DNA of 64,000 bases from Streptomyces sp. 1331.2. Its GTDB lineage: Bacteria; Actinomycetota; Actinomycetes; Streptomycetales; Streptomycetaceae. The notes beneath the pieces are model-generated. The model was given only the letters and a program-made list of their open reading frames with translations. It had not been told where the DNA came from and made no database searches. The DNA lies in assembly GCF_900199205.1 (NCBI RefSeq), contig NZ_OBMJ01000003.1, positions 1 through 64,000 on the forward strand, in the 5' to 3' direction. This document shows, one piece after another, positions 17,928-26,920 of this stretch (within the stretch, counting starts at the first letter, position 1; every line of letters begins with the position of its first letter). The position numbers were made by a program, and so were the translations under genes.

Positions 17928-17941
17928 CCCAAACGTTTGGG
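17928..17941. promoter_or_regulatory. LacI-type operator palindrome
   Basis: CCCAAACGTTTGGG is a perfect 14-bp palindrome with the central AAACGTTT core typical of LacI/PurR-family operators. It is 35 bp upstream of the membrane-protein start and in the putative promoter of the operon that ends with the LacI gene. Confidence 0.6.
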
Positions 17942-17944
17942 TCA

Positions 17945-18346
17945 ATGGGAAGGCCAAAGGTTTGGGTTGCCCCGGACGGCAGCGCCGGACAGGGGGTTCG
18001 AAACCGAATCTCGCTCTCGGCCTGCGTGTTCTGCCAGGGCGACTTCACCGCGCTCAAAGCGGTCCGGCAGAACTACTGCAGCCCCCGCTGCCGCAAGGCC
18101 GCCGAGCGCGAGCGCGATCGCCGGCGCGACGAAGACCGTGCTCTCCGCCTCGGCGAGCCCGCTCGACGCGGGCCGGCGGACTCGACGAGCTTGAACACCA
18201 TCGCGAGCGCGGCCGCCGGGCGTCACCGGTGGACCGGGCGTCGCCGGCACAGCTGTTCCAGCACTACGCCGAATACCGGCCACACCGAACGCTCGACCAG
18301 GTGCGCCGCGACAATCCGTGCCCTGAGTGATCACCGAATCCGATGA
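17945..18346 (+). pseudogene. CxxC/CxxxC zinc-finger-like protein, probably truncated
   Basis: ATG 17945 opens a frame with four cysteines at about residues 27, 30, 45 and 49 (ACVFCQGDF, then NYCSPRCRKAAERERDRRR), a plausible treble-clef zinc site followed by a basic helix. After about residue 75 the frame becomes low-complexity and overlaps an integrase remnant, so the original C-terminus is lost. DNA or RNA binding is possible; no family name is offered. Confidence 0.35.
18240..18330 (+). pseudogene. integrase-core (IS3/IS481-type) transposase tail
   Basis: The plus strand reads FQHYAEYRPHRTLDQVRRDN before a stop at 18330. Retroviral-type integrase transposases end with a very similar 'YN-x-x-RPHRSL' motif. 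Only about 25 residues remain. Confidence 0.4.
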
Positions 18347-18770
18347 GATCCGGTGTCTGCACGTTCGCGGAAACGTGCGTCGAGAGGGCGCCAGGAGAGG
18401 CATTCGCCGTTGTTGCCGCCGTTGTTGGAGAAGAAGTAGTGCTCGTACAAGTGGATCTCCTCCCCGACCCGGTTAACCGCGGACTGGGCGGAGTCGTTGC
18501 CGTCGAGGGCAGTCGCGCCCAGGTCGTAGACGGAATTCTTGAACATCCAGACTCGACCCTGCGGTTTGTTCACGTTGAAGCCGGCGAACTCAAAGAGGCA
18601 GTAGTAGCCCGGCGCACAGGAACTGGACCGCTCTTGATGACCGCGCGTACGTGCGGGGGGGTGGGGGTGGCGGCCGCCGCCGGCAGGGCTCCGGTCAGAA
18701 GGAGTGAGGACACGGCGGTGGCCACGGACACAAGACGTCGCACGGGTGATTTCGGTCGCGCCTGGGGCAA
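18331..18770 (-). pseudogene. peptidase inhibitor family I36-like secreted protein, one frameshift
   Basis: ATG 18770 starts a Sec signal peptide (VRRLVSVATAVSSLLLTGA, then ALPAAAA). After a break near 18627 the next frame gives CAPGYYCLFEFAGFN, GRVWMFKNSVYDLG and EEIHLYEHYFFSNNGG. This is the Cys/aromatic beta-gamma-crystallin-like fold of I36 (SMPI-type) metalloprotease inhibitors. Adding one base restores a secreted inhibitor of about 145 aa. Confidence 0.6.
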
Positions 18771-19577
18771 TCGGAGACGTTCATGAAGACTGGTAGCACG
18801 TGATGGTATGTAGACGAATCCATTTAGAGAGCGAGTCCGCGGACGTCAGGCGGTCGGCGGAGGCGTACCGGCGCCTGGCACGGTCCGTCCTAGACACTGC
18901 GACGGACCGCGGCGGCCGGGCAAGGGGCTGAGCGAGGAGCCGCCGGCCGAGTCCGCCTGGCTGGAAGAGGCTGGGCGGCAAGCGGCCCACGCCGTGTGAG
19001 GTCGAGAAGGGCCTCGCTGTTGGGCGAGGGCCAGGGTGACCGGGCGGATGGCCCCTCGCGGAGGTGGCCGGCGCGCGACGATCAGCCCGCCGTCCTCCAC
19101 CGGCTGCAAGACGGTGACGAACACCGACGCGGGCAGCCACGAGCACGTGTCGAGGCGGCGCAGCGCGCGGTAGCGGTAGGTGCCCCGGGCCCAGGACAGC
19201 AGCAACGCGTCCGTCCTGCCGTACTTCGCAGCGGTCCAGCCGGCGGCCAACGGAGAGCTCCGCGCGACCGACGCGATCACCGCCTTCGCCGCCGACCACG
19301 CCACACTGATCCACCCAATCCTGGGGACCTTCCACGACTGCGGAAACCCGGACTCCACGCCGCCAACAGCGCCATCATCCTGACTCTCTGACGAGGCCCG
19401 GAGAGGCCCGCATCCCTACTGGCCCACTTCGCATGCACGGCACTCGCCCGACGCCATCGCCTCGCAAGCCACCTTCTCCTCCAAAGCGCCGGGACGACAC
19501 CAGGCCCACCGAATAGTGCCCTGCGTGCGCGGGTACCCAGATTCCCACCTGCCCGCTGTTCCCACCCGAAGGACACC
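18771..19577. other. no confidently supported gene
   Basis: Competing long frames exist on both strands. A plus-strand piece (19180-19383; AVQPAANGELRATDAITAFA) and a minus-strand piece (GTYRYRALRRLDTCSWLPAS) both look partly protein-like, but neither has a start with a ribosome-binding site or a known family. Decayed genes are likely. Confidence 0.35.
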
Positions 19578-20663
19578 ATGGACTACCCCTCGAAGCCGCC
19601 GGTGTCCCTGCTGCGCCACGGCGCCGACGACGCCGTTGCCCTGCTCGATTCCCTCGCGGACGTCTGGGCCGACGCCCACACAGGAAACGACGACGTCGCC
19701 GCGGCCGGGTTTACCCCCGAGACCCTGCAGCGGCAGATCACTGCCCACACTCAGCACGCAGGCTTCACCCTGATCGTGGCCTCCTCGGCCGGCCAGGACA
19801 TCGGTTTCGCCTACGGTTTCGCCTGCACCCCCTCTTACTGGTTCGGCGAACAGCTCCTGCCCACCATCACGGAACAGGCCCGCGGCACCGAATCCCTCGC
19901 CGGGATCTGCGAACTCGCCGTCCGCACCCGCTTCCAGGGGCGAGGAATCGGGACCAGTCTGCACGCCGCGCTCCTGGAAGCGCTCCGCACCGAGTGGGTG
20001 TCCCTGCTGGCCATGCCCGGCGACGAAGACGCCCAGCGGCTCTACCGCCGCCTCGGGTACCAGTACGCCGGGCCGTACGCCGCTGGGCCCGACGGCCCGG
20101 TCCTGGACCTGCTCCTGCTCCGGACTCAGAAGAGCACCATCAGCAGTACCCCGACGTGGCTGCGCGAGCACTGGCCGAGCGAGCTGTCCACGCCGCGCCT
20201 GCGGCTGCGCCCCGTCGAGGCACGCGATGCCGAACTTCTTGAGAACCTGTGGACCGATTCCGTGGTCCGCCGCTTCCTGGGCGGCCCGGTCCCGGCCGAC
20301 CGACTCGGCGCGCGCCTGGCCGGTGCCGCAGGCCGGCCAGGCCACTTCACCGTGGTCCTGGCCTCGGACGAACAGGCCGTAGGCCGTGTGACCCTCGACG
20401 AGGACCACCGCGCACCAGGCCGGGCCGAGGTCTCGTACGAGTTCCTCCCCGCGTACACGGGCCGGGGCCTCGCGGCGGAAGCGGTCGGCGCCGTACTCCG
20501 CTGGGGCCGACGCACCCTACCCGACCATCAGCTGACCGCCGTGACCCAGGCCGCGAACGTCCGATCGCGCAACCTGCTGCAGAAACTGGGACTCGTGGCC
20601 ACCGAGTACCTCGTCGAGTACGGCCAAGACCAGGTCCTCTACACCGCCGCCCCCGGAAGGTAG
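19578..20663 (+). CDS. tandem GNAT N-acetyltransferase, 361 aa
   Basis: Two GNAT acetyltransferase domains lie in one chain. The first (about 10-185) has the acetyl-CoA-binding motif ELAVRTRFQGRGIGTSLHAA and AQRLYRRLGYQYAGPY. The second (about 195-360) begins LSTPRLRLRPVEARDAELL, has YEFLPAYTGRGLAAEAVGAV and ends NLLQKLGLVATEYL, the RimJ/RimL type. The substrate is unknown; small-molecule or protein N-acetylation are both possible. CCGAAGGACACC precedes ATG. Confidence 0.88.
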   Translation: MDYPSKPPVSLLRHGADDAVALLDSLADVWADAHTGNDDVAAAGFTPETLQRQITAHTQHAGFTLIVASSAGQDIGFAYGFACTPSYWFGEQLLPTITEQARGTESLAGICELAVRTRFQGRGIGTSLHAALLEALRTEWVSLLAMPGDEDAQRLYRRLGYQYAGPYAAGPDGPVLDLLLLRTQKSTISSTPTWLREHWPSELSTPRLRLRPVEARDAELLENLWTDSVVRRFLGGPVPADRLGARLAGAAGRPGHFTVVLASDEQAVGRVTLDEDHRAPGRAEVSYEFLPAYTGRGLAAEAVGAVLRWGRRTLPDHQLTAVTQAANVRSRNLLQKLGLVATEYLVEYGQDQVLYTAAPGR

Positions 20664-21126
20664 ACGTCGAGCGTCCCGGCACTGCGACGGGTTCGCCTGC
20701 ACCGCACCACGTGACCTCGGTGCCGGGTCGCCCTGCTGTCCCCGATCAGCGACCAGACCGAAACCGAGCTGCGCTTCGGCTACGGCGCGAGGCCGACCGC
20801 CAGGGCGCAGCGGGACGATGAAGCCGCGCAGGGCGGCAGTGAGCAGCACGAAGGCGGCGGCGGCCGCAGGGGTGGCATGGCGTGGACTCAGTGACCGTTG
20901 CTCTATCGAGCTTGGTGGGCGTGAGTTCGAGTGGCCGACTCGGTCGGGTGATCTTCTGGCCGGTCGGGCATGAAAGTGGGGCCTCCCGCACAGCTCGTGC
21001 GTGTCGAATCCAACCGAGCAACAGGAGGCCCCTGGTGGTGAGGTCTTTCGTGCCGTGCACGCGGCCGGCATACGTCCGTATTCGAACATCTGCTCGATTA
21101 TGGGATGGGGAGTCCGTGTCGCAGAA
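20664..21126. other. no recognisable gene
   Basis: A minus-strand frame has a membrane-like stretch (AAAAFVLLTAALRGFIVPLR) near 20820-20880 and TTRGLLLLGWIRHARAVREA near 21000. Both are isolated. GGGGCCTCC at about 20971 and GGAGGCCCC at about 21024 form a 9-bp inverted pair, possibly a terminator or an eroded IS end. Confidence 0.3.
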
Positions 21127-21142
21127 CCCCAGAGTTCTGGGG
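21127..21142. promoter_or_regulatory. 16-bp palindrome upstream of SnoaL/LuxR genes
   Basis: CCCCAGAGTTCTGGGG has 7-bp perfect arms around GT and lies 36 bp before the SnoaL-like start. It is a candidate operator for the LuxR-type regulator of the same operon. Confidence 0.4.
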
Positions 21143-21177
21143 TACCGCACGGATCGGGAGAGTCGAAGACTGCCGGT

Positions 21178-21597
21178 ATGGACACCATCGAACAGAACAA
21201 GAGCACGGTCACCGCGTTCATCGACGCGCTCTTCAGCAAGGGTGACCTGGGGGCCGTGGACGAGTACCTCGCCGAGGACTTCGTCAACCACGACCCGCCG
21301 TTCGGCGGCAGCGCCGATCGCGAGGGGATGCGCCGGGCCGGAGCGCTGTTCCGGGCCGCCTGCCCCGACTGGCACAGCGATCAGGACCTGGTCGTCGGGG
21401 AGGGCGACCTGGTGGTCGAGCACTTCACCGCGAGCGGTACGCACCGCGGCGAGCTGCTCGGCGTGGCCCCCAGTGGTCGACCACTGACGCTGCCCGGGAT
21501 CAACATCTTCCGGCTCCGCGACGGACGGATCGTCGAGCGGTGGGGCCGCCTCGACGAGCTCGGACTGCTCCGGCAGCTCGGCCTGGCTCAGGAGTAA
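21178..21597 (+). CDS. SnoaL-like / ester-cyclase family protein
   Basis: The 139-residue protein has the SnoaL fold pattern: an N-terminal helix (NKSTVTAFIDALFSKGDLGA), YLAEDFVNHDPPFGG, WHSDQDLVVGEGDLVVEHF and INIFRLRDGRIVERWGRLDE. The NHDP and ERW motifs are typical of polyketide cyclase-like and limonene-epoxide-hydrolase-like proteins. No catalytic role can be fixed. It ends 10 bp before a LuxR-type regulator gene, so the two form an operon. Confidence 0.85.
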   Translation: MDTIEQNKSTVTAFIDALFSKGDLGAVDEYLAEDFVNHDPPFGGSADREGMRRAGALFRAACPDWHSDQDLVVGEGDLVVEHFTASGTHRGELLGVAPSGRPLTLPGINIFRLRDGRIVERWGRLDELGLLRQLGLAQE

Positions 21598-21607
21598 CGT
21601 CGGTCCC

Positions 21608-22729
21608 ATGGCGGTATCACCGGTGGAACGCCGCACGGCCGGAGTCGTCGACCGCTGCTACGCCGGGTCGGACCCGGCCCGGCTGCGGGCGGAGGTGCTG
21701 CCGCGCCTGCGGCGGCTGGTCCCCACCGACGCCGTGTTCTTCGCGACTGTCGACCCCGCCTCCCTGTTGTTCACCTCCGCCGTGACGGAGGACCCGCTGG
21801 CCGGTGAGACTGCCCGTTTCCTGGAGAACGAGTTCGGCCGGGCCGACGTCAACAAGTTCGCCGATCTGGCGCGGTCGGCCGATCCGGTGGCCACCCTCGA
21901 CCGGGCGACCCGGGGCGAGCGCGCGGCCAGTCCCCGTTACCGGGAGATCATGGCGCCGCTCGGGCTCGGCGACGAGCTCCGGGTGGCGCTGCGCCTCGGC
22001 GGCTGCTGTTGGGGCGTCCTGTGCCTTCACCGGGAGCAGGCGGACTCCGGGTTCGGCGACGAGGACCTCGCGGTGCTGCGGGCCGTCGCCCCGCACCTGG
22101 CCGAGGGGATCCGGCGCTCGGTCGCCCTCGGCTTTGCCGGTTCCACCTCGGCTCCTCCGCGCGCCGCCGCCCCCGGCGTCCTGGTGTTGGACGCCGGATC
22201 GGTGCTCCTGTCCGCCAGCGAGGAGGCCCGCGACTGGCTCGCCCGGCTGGACTCGGCCGACTTCCCGGCCGGAGAGCTGCTGCCGATCGCCGTCAGCGCG
22301 GTGGCCGCGCGGCTGGCCCGACTGGAGCAGGGGCCGGTCGACCGGGTGCCGCCGCCCTCGGTCCGGGTACGCGACCGCTTCGGCGAGTGGTGGAGCGTGC
22401 ACGCCACCCGGCTCACCGGGCCGCCCTGGCCCCAGACCGCGGTGATCGTCGAACCCGCGCCACCGCAGCAGCGCTCCACGCTCCTGCTCAGCGCGTACGG
22501 GCTGAGCCCGGCGCAGAACAGGGTCGCCACTCTGGTCCTGCGCGGCTGCTCGACCCGCGAGATCTCGGCGGAGCTGTGCATCTCGGCCAACACCGTGCAG
22601 GAGCACCTCACAGCCGTCTTCGACCGGCTCGGCGTCCGCAGCCGCCGGGAGCTGGTCGCGCTCGCTCTGGCGGGCGCCGGGGGCAAACGGCCGGCCCGCC
22701 CCGGAGCCGACCGCCGGGCCTGGCCCTAG
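21608..22729 (+). CDS. LuxR C-terminal HTH regulator with GAF-like sensor
   Basis: The 373-residue protein has a GAF-like region (about residues 10-175; LGLGDELRVALRLGGCCWGV, GFGDEDLAVLRAVAPHLAEG). A C-terminal LuxR helix-turn-helix lies near 300-355 (YGLSPAQNRVATLVLRG, STREISAELCISANTVQEHL). Its TAG stop lies within the CTAG used as target by the IS701 element. That same CTAG is the stop of the convergent DUF6221 gene on the far side, so the IS did not truncate it. It probably regulates its own operon. Confidence 0.88.
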   Translation: MAVSPVERRTAGVVDRCYAGSDPARLRAEVLPRLRRLVPTDAVFFATVDPASLLFTSAVTEDPLAGETARFLENEFGRADVNKFADLARSADPVATLDRATRGERAASPRYREIMAPLGLGDELRVALRLGGCCWGVLCLHREQADSGFGDEDLAVLRAVAPHLAEGIRRSVALGFAGSTSAPPRAAAPGVLVLDAGSVLLSASEEARDWLARLDSADFPAGELLPIAVSAVAARLARLEQGPVDRVPPPSVRVRDRFGEWWSVHATRLTGPPWPQTAVIVEPAPPQQRSTLLLSAYGLSPAQNRVATLVLRGCSTREISAELCISANTVQEHLTAVFDRLGVRSRRELVALALAGAGGKRPARPGADRRAWP

Positions 22730-22806
22730 TACTCCAGCAGGACTTCGACGTTTTGCCTGATCAGAGGCTATACGTGGTGAGTTTCGTGAGCTGATGGCCA
22801 TCAGGG

Positions 22807-23999
22807 GTGCTCTTTATGAGAACGCCCCTCGATCGTGTGCAGGCGACGTGGGTAGTGACAGCGGCGGGGCAGCCTCCCGACGTGATCAACGAGCCCGCCG
22901 CCGCGACCTGGGACGATGAACTCGAAGAGCTCTTCCTCCGAGTCGGCCACCGCTTCAGCCGCGTGGAACCACGCCGCCGGATGCGCGACTACGTCAGCGG
23001 CCTACTCGGCCCGGTCGGCCGCAAGAACGGCTGGCAGCCGGCCGAATACGCAGGCCACGCCACCCCCGACGGACTCCAGCACCTGCTCGCCGGCTCCCGC
23101 TGGGACGCGGACCAGGTCCGCGACGAGCTCCAGCACTACGTCGCCGAACGCCTCGGCGAGGTCGACGGAGTCCTGATCATCGACGACACCGGCTTCGTCA
23201 AGAAGGGCAGCACCTCCGCGGGCGTGCAACGCCAGTACTCCGGCACCGCCGGCCGCACCGAGAATTGCCAGATCGGGGTCTTTGCCGCCTACGCCACCGG
23301 CCGCGGCCGAGCCCTGGTGGACCGCGAGCGCTACCTTCCCAAGTCCTGGACCGAGGACCGCGACCGCTGCCGCGCCGCGAAGATCCCCGAGGACCAGGAC
23401 TTCCACACCAAGGGCGACCTCGCCAAGGCCCTGGTGCTGCGCGCACTGGCTTCCGACCTGCCCATCGCCTGGGTTACCGCGGACTCGGCCTACGGACAGG
23501 AAGGGCGCTTTCGCCGACTGTTGGAGCAGTCCGGTGTCGGCTACGTCTTGGCGGTGCCCAAGTCCCAGTTCAGCGTGGGCTGTCCACGCATCGACTGGCT
23601 ATCCACGCATCGACTGGTTGTTCACCCAGGCCCCGGCCGAGGCCTGGCAACGGATCTCCTGCGAGGACGGCGCCAAGGGGTCGCGCGTCTACGACTGGGC
23701 GGCCATCCAACTGCCCGCCGTGGCAGAGTTCGACGGCCAGGACGAGACCCTGATCCGCCGGCGATGGGCGCTGGGCCGCCGCAGCCTGAGCAAGCCCGAC
23801 GAGATCGCCTACTACCTCGCCTACACAACTCGACACAACTGTCGCGCAGTTGGCGCGGATCGCCGGGATACGCTGGGCGATCGAGGAGTGTTTCCAGGCC
23901 GCCAAGAACGAGTGCGGCCTGGACCAGTACGAGGTCCGCCGTTACACCGGCTGGATGCGGCGCATCACACTGGCCATGCTCGCCCCGCGCAGCCTCTGA
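22807..23999 (+). pseudogene. IS701-family transposase, disrupted
   Basis: The N-terminal frame encodes VSGLLGPVGRKNGWQPAEYA, DGVLIIDDTGFVKKGSTSAG and GVFAAYATGRGRALVDRERY, the conserved DDE region of IS701 transposases. A 19-bp tandem duplication at 23583-23620 shifts the frame. The rest (AEAWQRISCEDGAKGSRVYD) continues in the next frame to about 23830, where a second shift precedes ARIAGIRWAIEECFQAAKNE and a stop at 23999. The copy should be non-autonomous. Confidence 0.8.
23583..23620. repeat. 19-bp tandem duplication in the IS701 transposase
   Basis: TCCACGCATCGACTGG begins at 23583 and again at 23602. Removing 19 bp rejoins the two transposase frames as PRIDWLFTQAPAEAW. Confidence 0.8.
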
Positions 24000-24030
24000 T
24001 CAGGCAAAACGTCGAAGTCCTGCTGGAGTA

Positions 24031-24348
24031 CTAGGGCAGCGTCCGAGGGCGCCACTCCTCACGGTAGCCGGGGGTGTCGTGGTAGATCTGGGCAAGGAGT
24101 CTGACCGCCGCTCCAAGACCGGCGGCCCGGCCGGCGTCAAAGTCTTTGCTGGTGGCGGCCGTGTCCGGCGAGTCGAGATGTGCAACCGGCGCGTAGAGAT
24201 CTGTGACCGCGCGAACCATGTCGATCATGGGGATCGTGCTGTCGAGGTGCACGTCCGTGTCGGGGGGAGCAAGCGACGTGATCATCACGACGTTGTGCTC
24301 GTCCGCGTCGAGTTTCGCTCGCACGAACTGGATGAGGCCATCGTTCAT
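24031..24348 (-). CDS. DUF6221 family protein
   Basis: The 105-residue protein begins MNDGLIQFVRAKLDADE and ends GYREEWRP, the hallmarks of the streptomycete DUF6221 family (function unknown). ATG 24348 is chosen because it gives the family start; another ATG lies three codons upstream. Its TAG stop is the CTAG duplicated by the IS701 insertion. The middle (LAPPDTDVHLDSTIPMID) is less typical of the family than the ends. Confidence 0.6.
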   Translation of the reverse strand: MNDGLIQFVRAKLDADEHNVVMITSLAPPDTDVHLDSTIPMIDMVRAVTDLYAPVAHLDSPDTAATSKDFDAGRAAGLGAAVRLLAQIYHDTPGYREEWRPRTLP

Positions 24349-24643
24349 GGCGATCATCCTGACCGACGGCCGCGCGGTGCGTGAAGCCCTGTGTCTGGCA
24401 CCGCACGCCCGGTGGGATGGCTGTTGAGCAGGGCGGTCAAGCTTCAGTGGCAGAAACGCGCGTCGGTCGGCGTTCGGTGGCAATCGGTCAAGGTCCAGTG
24501 GCACGGGACAGTGACCTGGCGGACTCCGGGCCGAGCCATGCCGCCCGGTGGTCCCGAAATATTCCGGACTCTAATATTGGATGCACATATCGACGTCGCA
24601 CGTGTACGCATGACGCGGATCGCAGCGCGTTGAGGAGGCGGCT

Positions 24644-25426
24644 GTGCGGGCACCTTGGGAGACCCTGGTCGCGGGGCCGGCCGATGCGGAGCGATCGGTT
24701 CTGCTCCTGCCGGGCGGATCCTGCGCGGCACGGTCGTTCGACCTGGTGATGGCCGAGCCGGCACTGTCCGGTGTCCGCCTCGTGGCCACGACGCTTCCCG
24801 GCAACGCCGGCGCGCCGCTGTCGGAGGACGTGACTGTCCCCGCGCTGGCCCGTCGCGCCGGCGAGCTGGCGCAGGAGCACGACTGCGACGTGGTTGCGGG
24901 ATTCTCGCTCGGGGCGACGGTGGCTTTGGAGATGGTGCTGGCAGGGCGGTTCCAGGGCCCGGTCGTACTGCTCGGGATCAGCCTGACGACTGCGGACGAG
25001 TCCAGGTTCTTCCGGACCGTCGTACGGGCATCTCAGAGGGTCGGCAGCTGGCCGACGGCGCTGATGATGGGGCTCATGCCACTCATGGCGCGGTCCGCCA
25101 AGACGCCTCAGGCGCACAAGGACGAGCTGATCGAGGACTTCAAGCAGAACAGGACCGCCGATGTGGTCCGTGTGACCGGTGATTATCTCGACTACCTCGC
25201 CACGGGCCGGGACCCAGCCACCGAACTCGCCGCGCTGGACACCCCTGTGTGGATCGTCCACGCCGAGAAGGGGGACGGCGGGCTTACCAGTGCCGAGCGT
25301 GCCACCCTTGAGTCCGCTCCCCACGTCACCGTGGTGACGATCCCTGGCGCAGTGTTCCTCCTGCCGGACGTGGCGCCGCGGGAGACCGCCGAGGTCATCG
25401 CCGCCGCCCTCGCACGTGCGACCTGA
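24644..25426 (+). CDS. alpha/beta hydrolase, 260 aa
   Basis: The product shows an alpha/beta-hydrolase fold: SVLLLPGGSCAARSFD (oxyanion strand and loop), the nucleophile elbow VAGFSLGATVALEMVLAG with Ser near 94, PVWIVHAEKGDGG before the acid, and a C-terminal ETAEVIAAALARA helix. The expected His is not obvious in the usual place (IPGAVFLLPDVAP), so catalysis is uncertain. GAGGAGG precedes a GTG start. No operon partner. Confidence 0.8.
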   Translation: MRAPWETLVAGPADAERSVLLLPGGSCAARSFDLVMAEPALSGVRLVATTLPGNAGAPLSEDVTVPALARRAGELAQEHDCDVVAGFSLGATVALEMVLAGRFQGPVVLLGISLTTADESRFFRTVVRASQRVGSWPTALMMGLMPLMARSAKTPQAHKDELIEDFKQNRTADVVRVTGDYLDYLATGRDPATELAALDTPVWIVHAEKGDGGLTSAERATLESAPHVTVVTIPGAVFLLPDVAPRETAEVIAAALARAT

Positions 25427-25537
25427 CTGGGCGATCGTCGTGCCATCAGGGGATGAAGCAGAGGATCGGCACGTGCCTGAACAACCCCCGGATATCCGTG
25501 AGGTACCCGGGCTGAACCGCTACATGCCTTAAAGGTC

Positions 25538-26092
25538 CTAACAAAGGCGTTGGACGTGTCGGTGGGTGATCAGGCAGGTGGCGAGGCCGAGGAAGGCCTC
25601 GTGGATGTCGTCGCGTCGTTCCCAGCGGATGCGTAGGCGGCGGAAGCCGTGGAGCCAGGCGATGGTGCGCTCGACGACCCAGCGGTATGCGCCCAGGTTG
25701 GAGCCGTGGGGTACTCCGCGTCGTGCGATCAGCGGTTTTATGCCCTGCTTCCACACCAGTCGCCGGTATTTGTCGTGGTCGTAGCCCCGGTCGGCGAGCA
25801 GGACGTCCGGTCCGTGCCGTGGCCGGCCGACGAGGCCGGCCACGGCGGGGACCTTCGCGAGCAGGAGCAGCAGCTGGGTGACGTCGTTGCGGTTGCCGCC
25901 GGTCAGCGACACCGCGAGCGGGATGCCCTGGCCGTCGACGAGGATGTGGTGTTTGCTGCCCGGTCGCGCGCGATCGACCGGGCTCGGTCCGCTTTTGGGC
26001 CACGCCGAGCGGCCCGGACATGGGTGGAGTCGATCACCGCCCTGGACCAGTCGAGCTGCCGGGCGGACCGCAGCTTTCGCAGCAGCACCGGA
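25538..26092 (-). pseudogene. IS5-family transposase, 5'-truncated
   Basis: The minus strand encodes ARQLDWSRAVIDSTHVRAAR in one frame, then after a shift GSKHHILVDGQGIPLAVSLT, LLADRGYDHDKYRRLVWKQG, YRWVVERTIAWLHGFRRLRI and the C-terminus. The N-terminal third is gone; the break point adjoins an integrase fragment. This is a different IS5 group from the 13.7-kb and 57.4-kb elements. Confidence 0.75.
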
Positions 26093-26240
26093 TGGAGAGC
26101 TGGAGCGGTTCGAGACGGACGTGCTGGCCGGCTTTGTGCTGGCGCGGGCCTCGGCGGGGCTGACGGACGGCACGATCCGCGGGGACGTCGGGCACCTGGA
26201 GCAGGTGCGGACCTGGTTCGGCCGCCCGTGTCGGCGTACG
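26092..26240 (+). pseudogene. tyrosine recombinase N-terminal fragment
   Basis: The plus strand reads DGELERFETDVLAGFVLARA and GTIRGDVGHLEQVRTWFGRP. This is the SAM-like N-terminal DNA-binding domain of a phage-type or Tn554-like tyrosine integrase. The catalytic domain is missing, replaced by IS21 sequence. Confidence 0.6.
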
Positions 26241-26347
26241 AGTCAACATGCACCACCTCGTACGAGTGACTGTGCGCCAGAGTTGATGCGGTGAACCGCT
26301 GTTGTCCGTGAGCCTGCTGTCGTCGGTTTCGAGCGGCAGAGAGGCGG

Positions 26348-26920
26348 TTGACAGTGGTCTTGGACCCGCATCGCTGGCTGGAGTTGAGGCGATATCGCGC
26401 GCTGTACGACTCCGGCGCGATGAGTCAGCGGCAAATCGCGAAGGCGACCGGGCTGAACCGCCGCACGGTCGCGAAGTACCTCTCAGGCCAGGTCCCGGCG
26501 GCGCCTCCACAGCGGGCACCAGGTGCCCTGCCCCGGCCGCGGACGGTCGACGAGGTCGCCCCGCTGATCGACGCGATACTGCGCTCCGAGGTCCTCCTCA
26601 AGGGCACGGTGATCCACGAACGGCTGGTCCAGGAGTACGGGACCGCCATCAACTACCAGCGGATCAAGATCTACTTGCAGGAGACCAGGCCCCGGATCGC
26701 CGAGGAACTCGGCATCAACCCGGCGAACTCGCGGGCCTGCATCGACGCTTCGAGAGTCGTTCCCGGCGCCCAGGCCCAAGTGGACTGGGGCGAATGAGGG
26801 CAGAATCCTCGCGCACGTCGGCATCCCGAAGGTCAACTCGTTCCACATGACGCTGTCGTACTCGCGCGACCCGTTCTGCTGCTTCACCAGCAGCCAGGAC
26901 CTCGCGACTTCCTCGACCTC
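26348..26920 (+). pseudogene. IS21 transposase IstA, N-terminal part
   Basis: The first 149 codons encode an HTH region (RYRALYDSGAMSQRQIAKAT, LNRRTVAKYLSGQ) and reach the start of the integrase core (AQAQVDWGE), where TGA stops the frame. A shifted continuation reads VGIPKVNSFHMTLSYSRDPF and breaks off near 26915. The remaining catalytic residues are absent. Confidence 0.75.

Larger units (their letters stand above)
22730..24030 (+). mobile_element. IS701-family insertion sequence
   Basis: The ends are perfect inverted repeats of 39 bp (TACTCCAGCAGGACTTCGAC at the left and its complement at the right). They are flanked by CTAG at 22726-22729 and 24031-24034, the YTAR-type 4-bp duplication typical of IS701-family elements. 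The length is 1301 bp. The perfect ends indicate a recent arrival, yet the transposase is frameshifted. Confidence 0.88.

Noticed and set aside
17985..18010. GGGGGTTCGAAACC considered as a tRNA T-arm or attachment site
   Set aside because: The five bases either side of the loop do not pair, and no acceptor or anticodon arm could be built around it.
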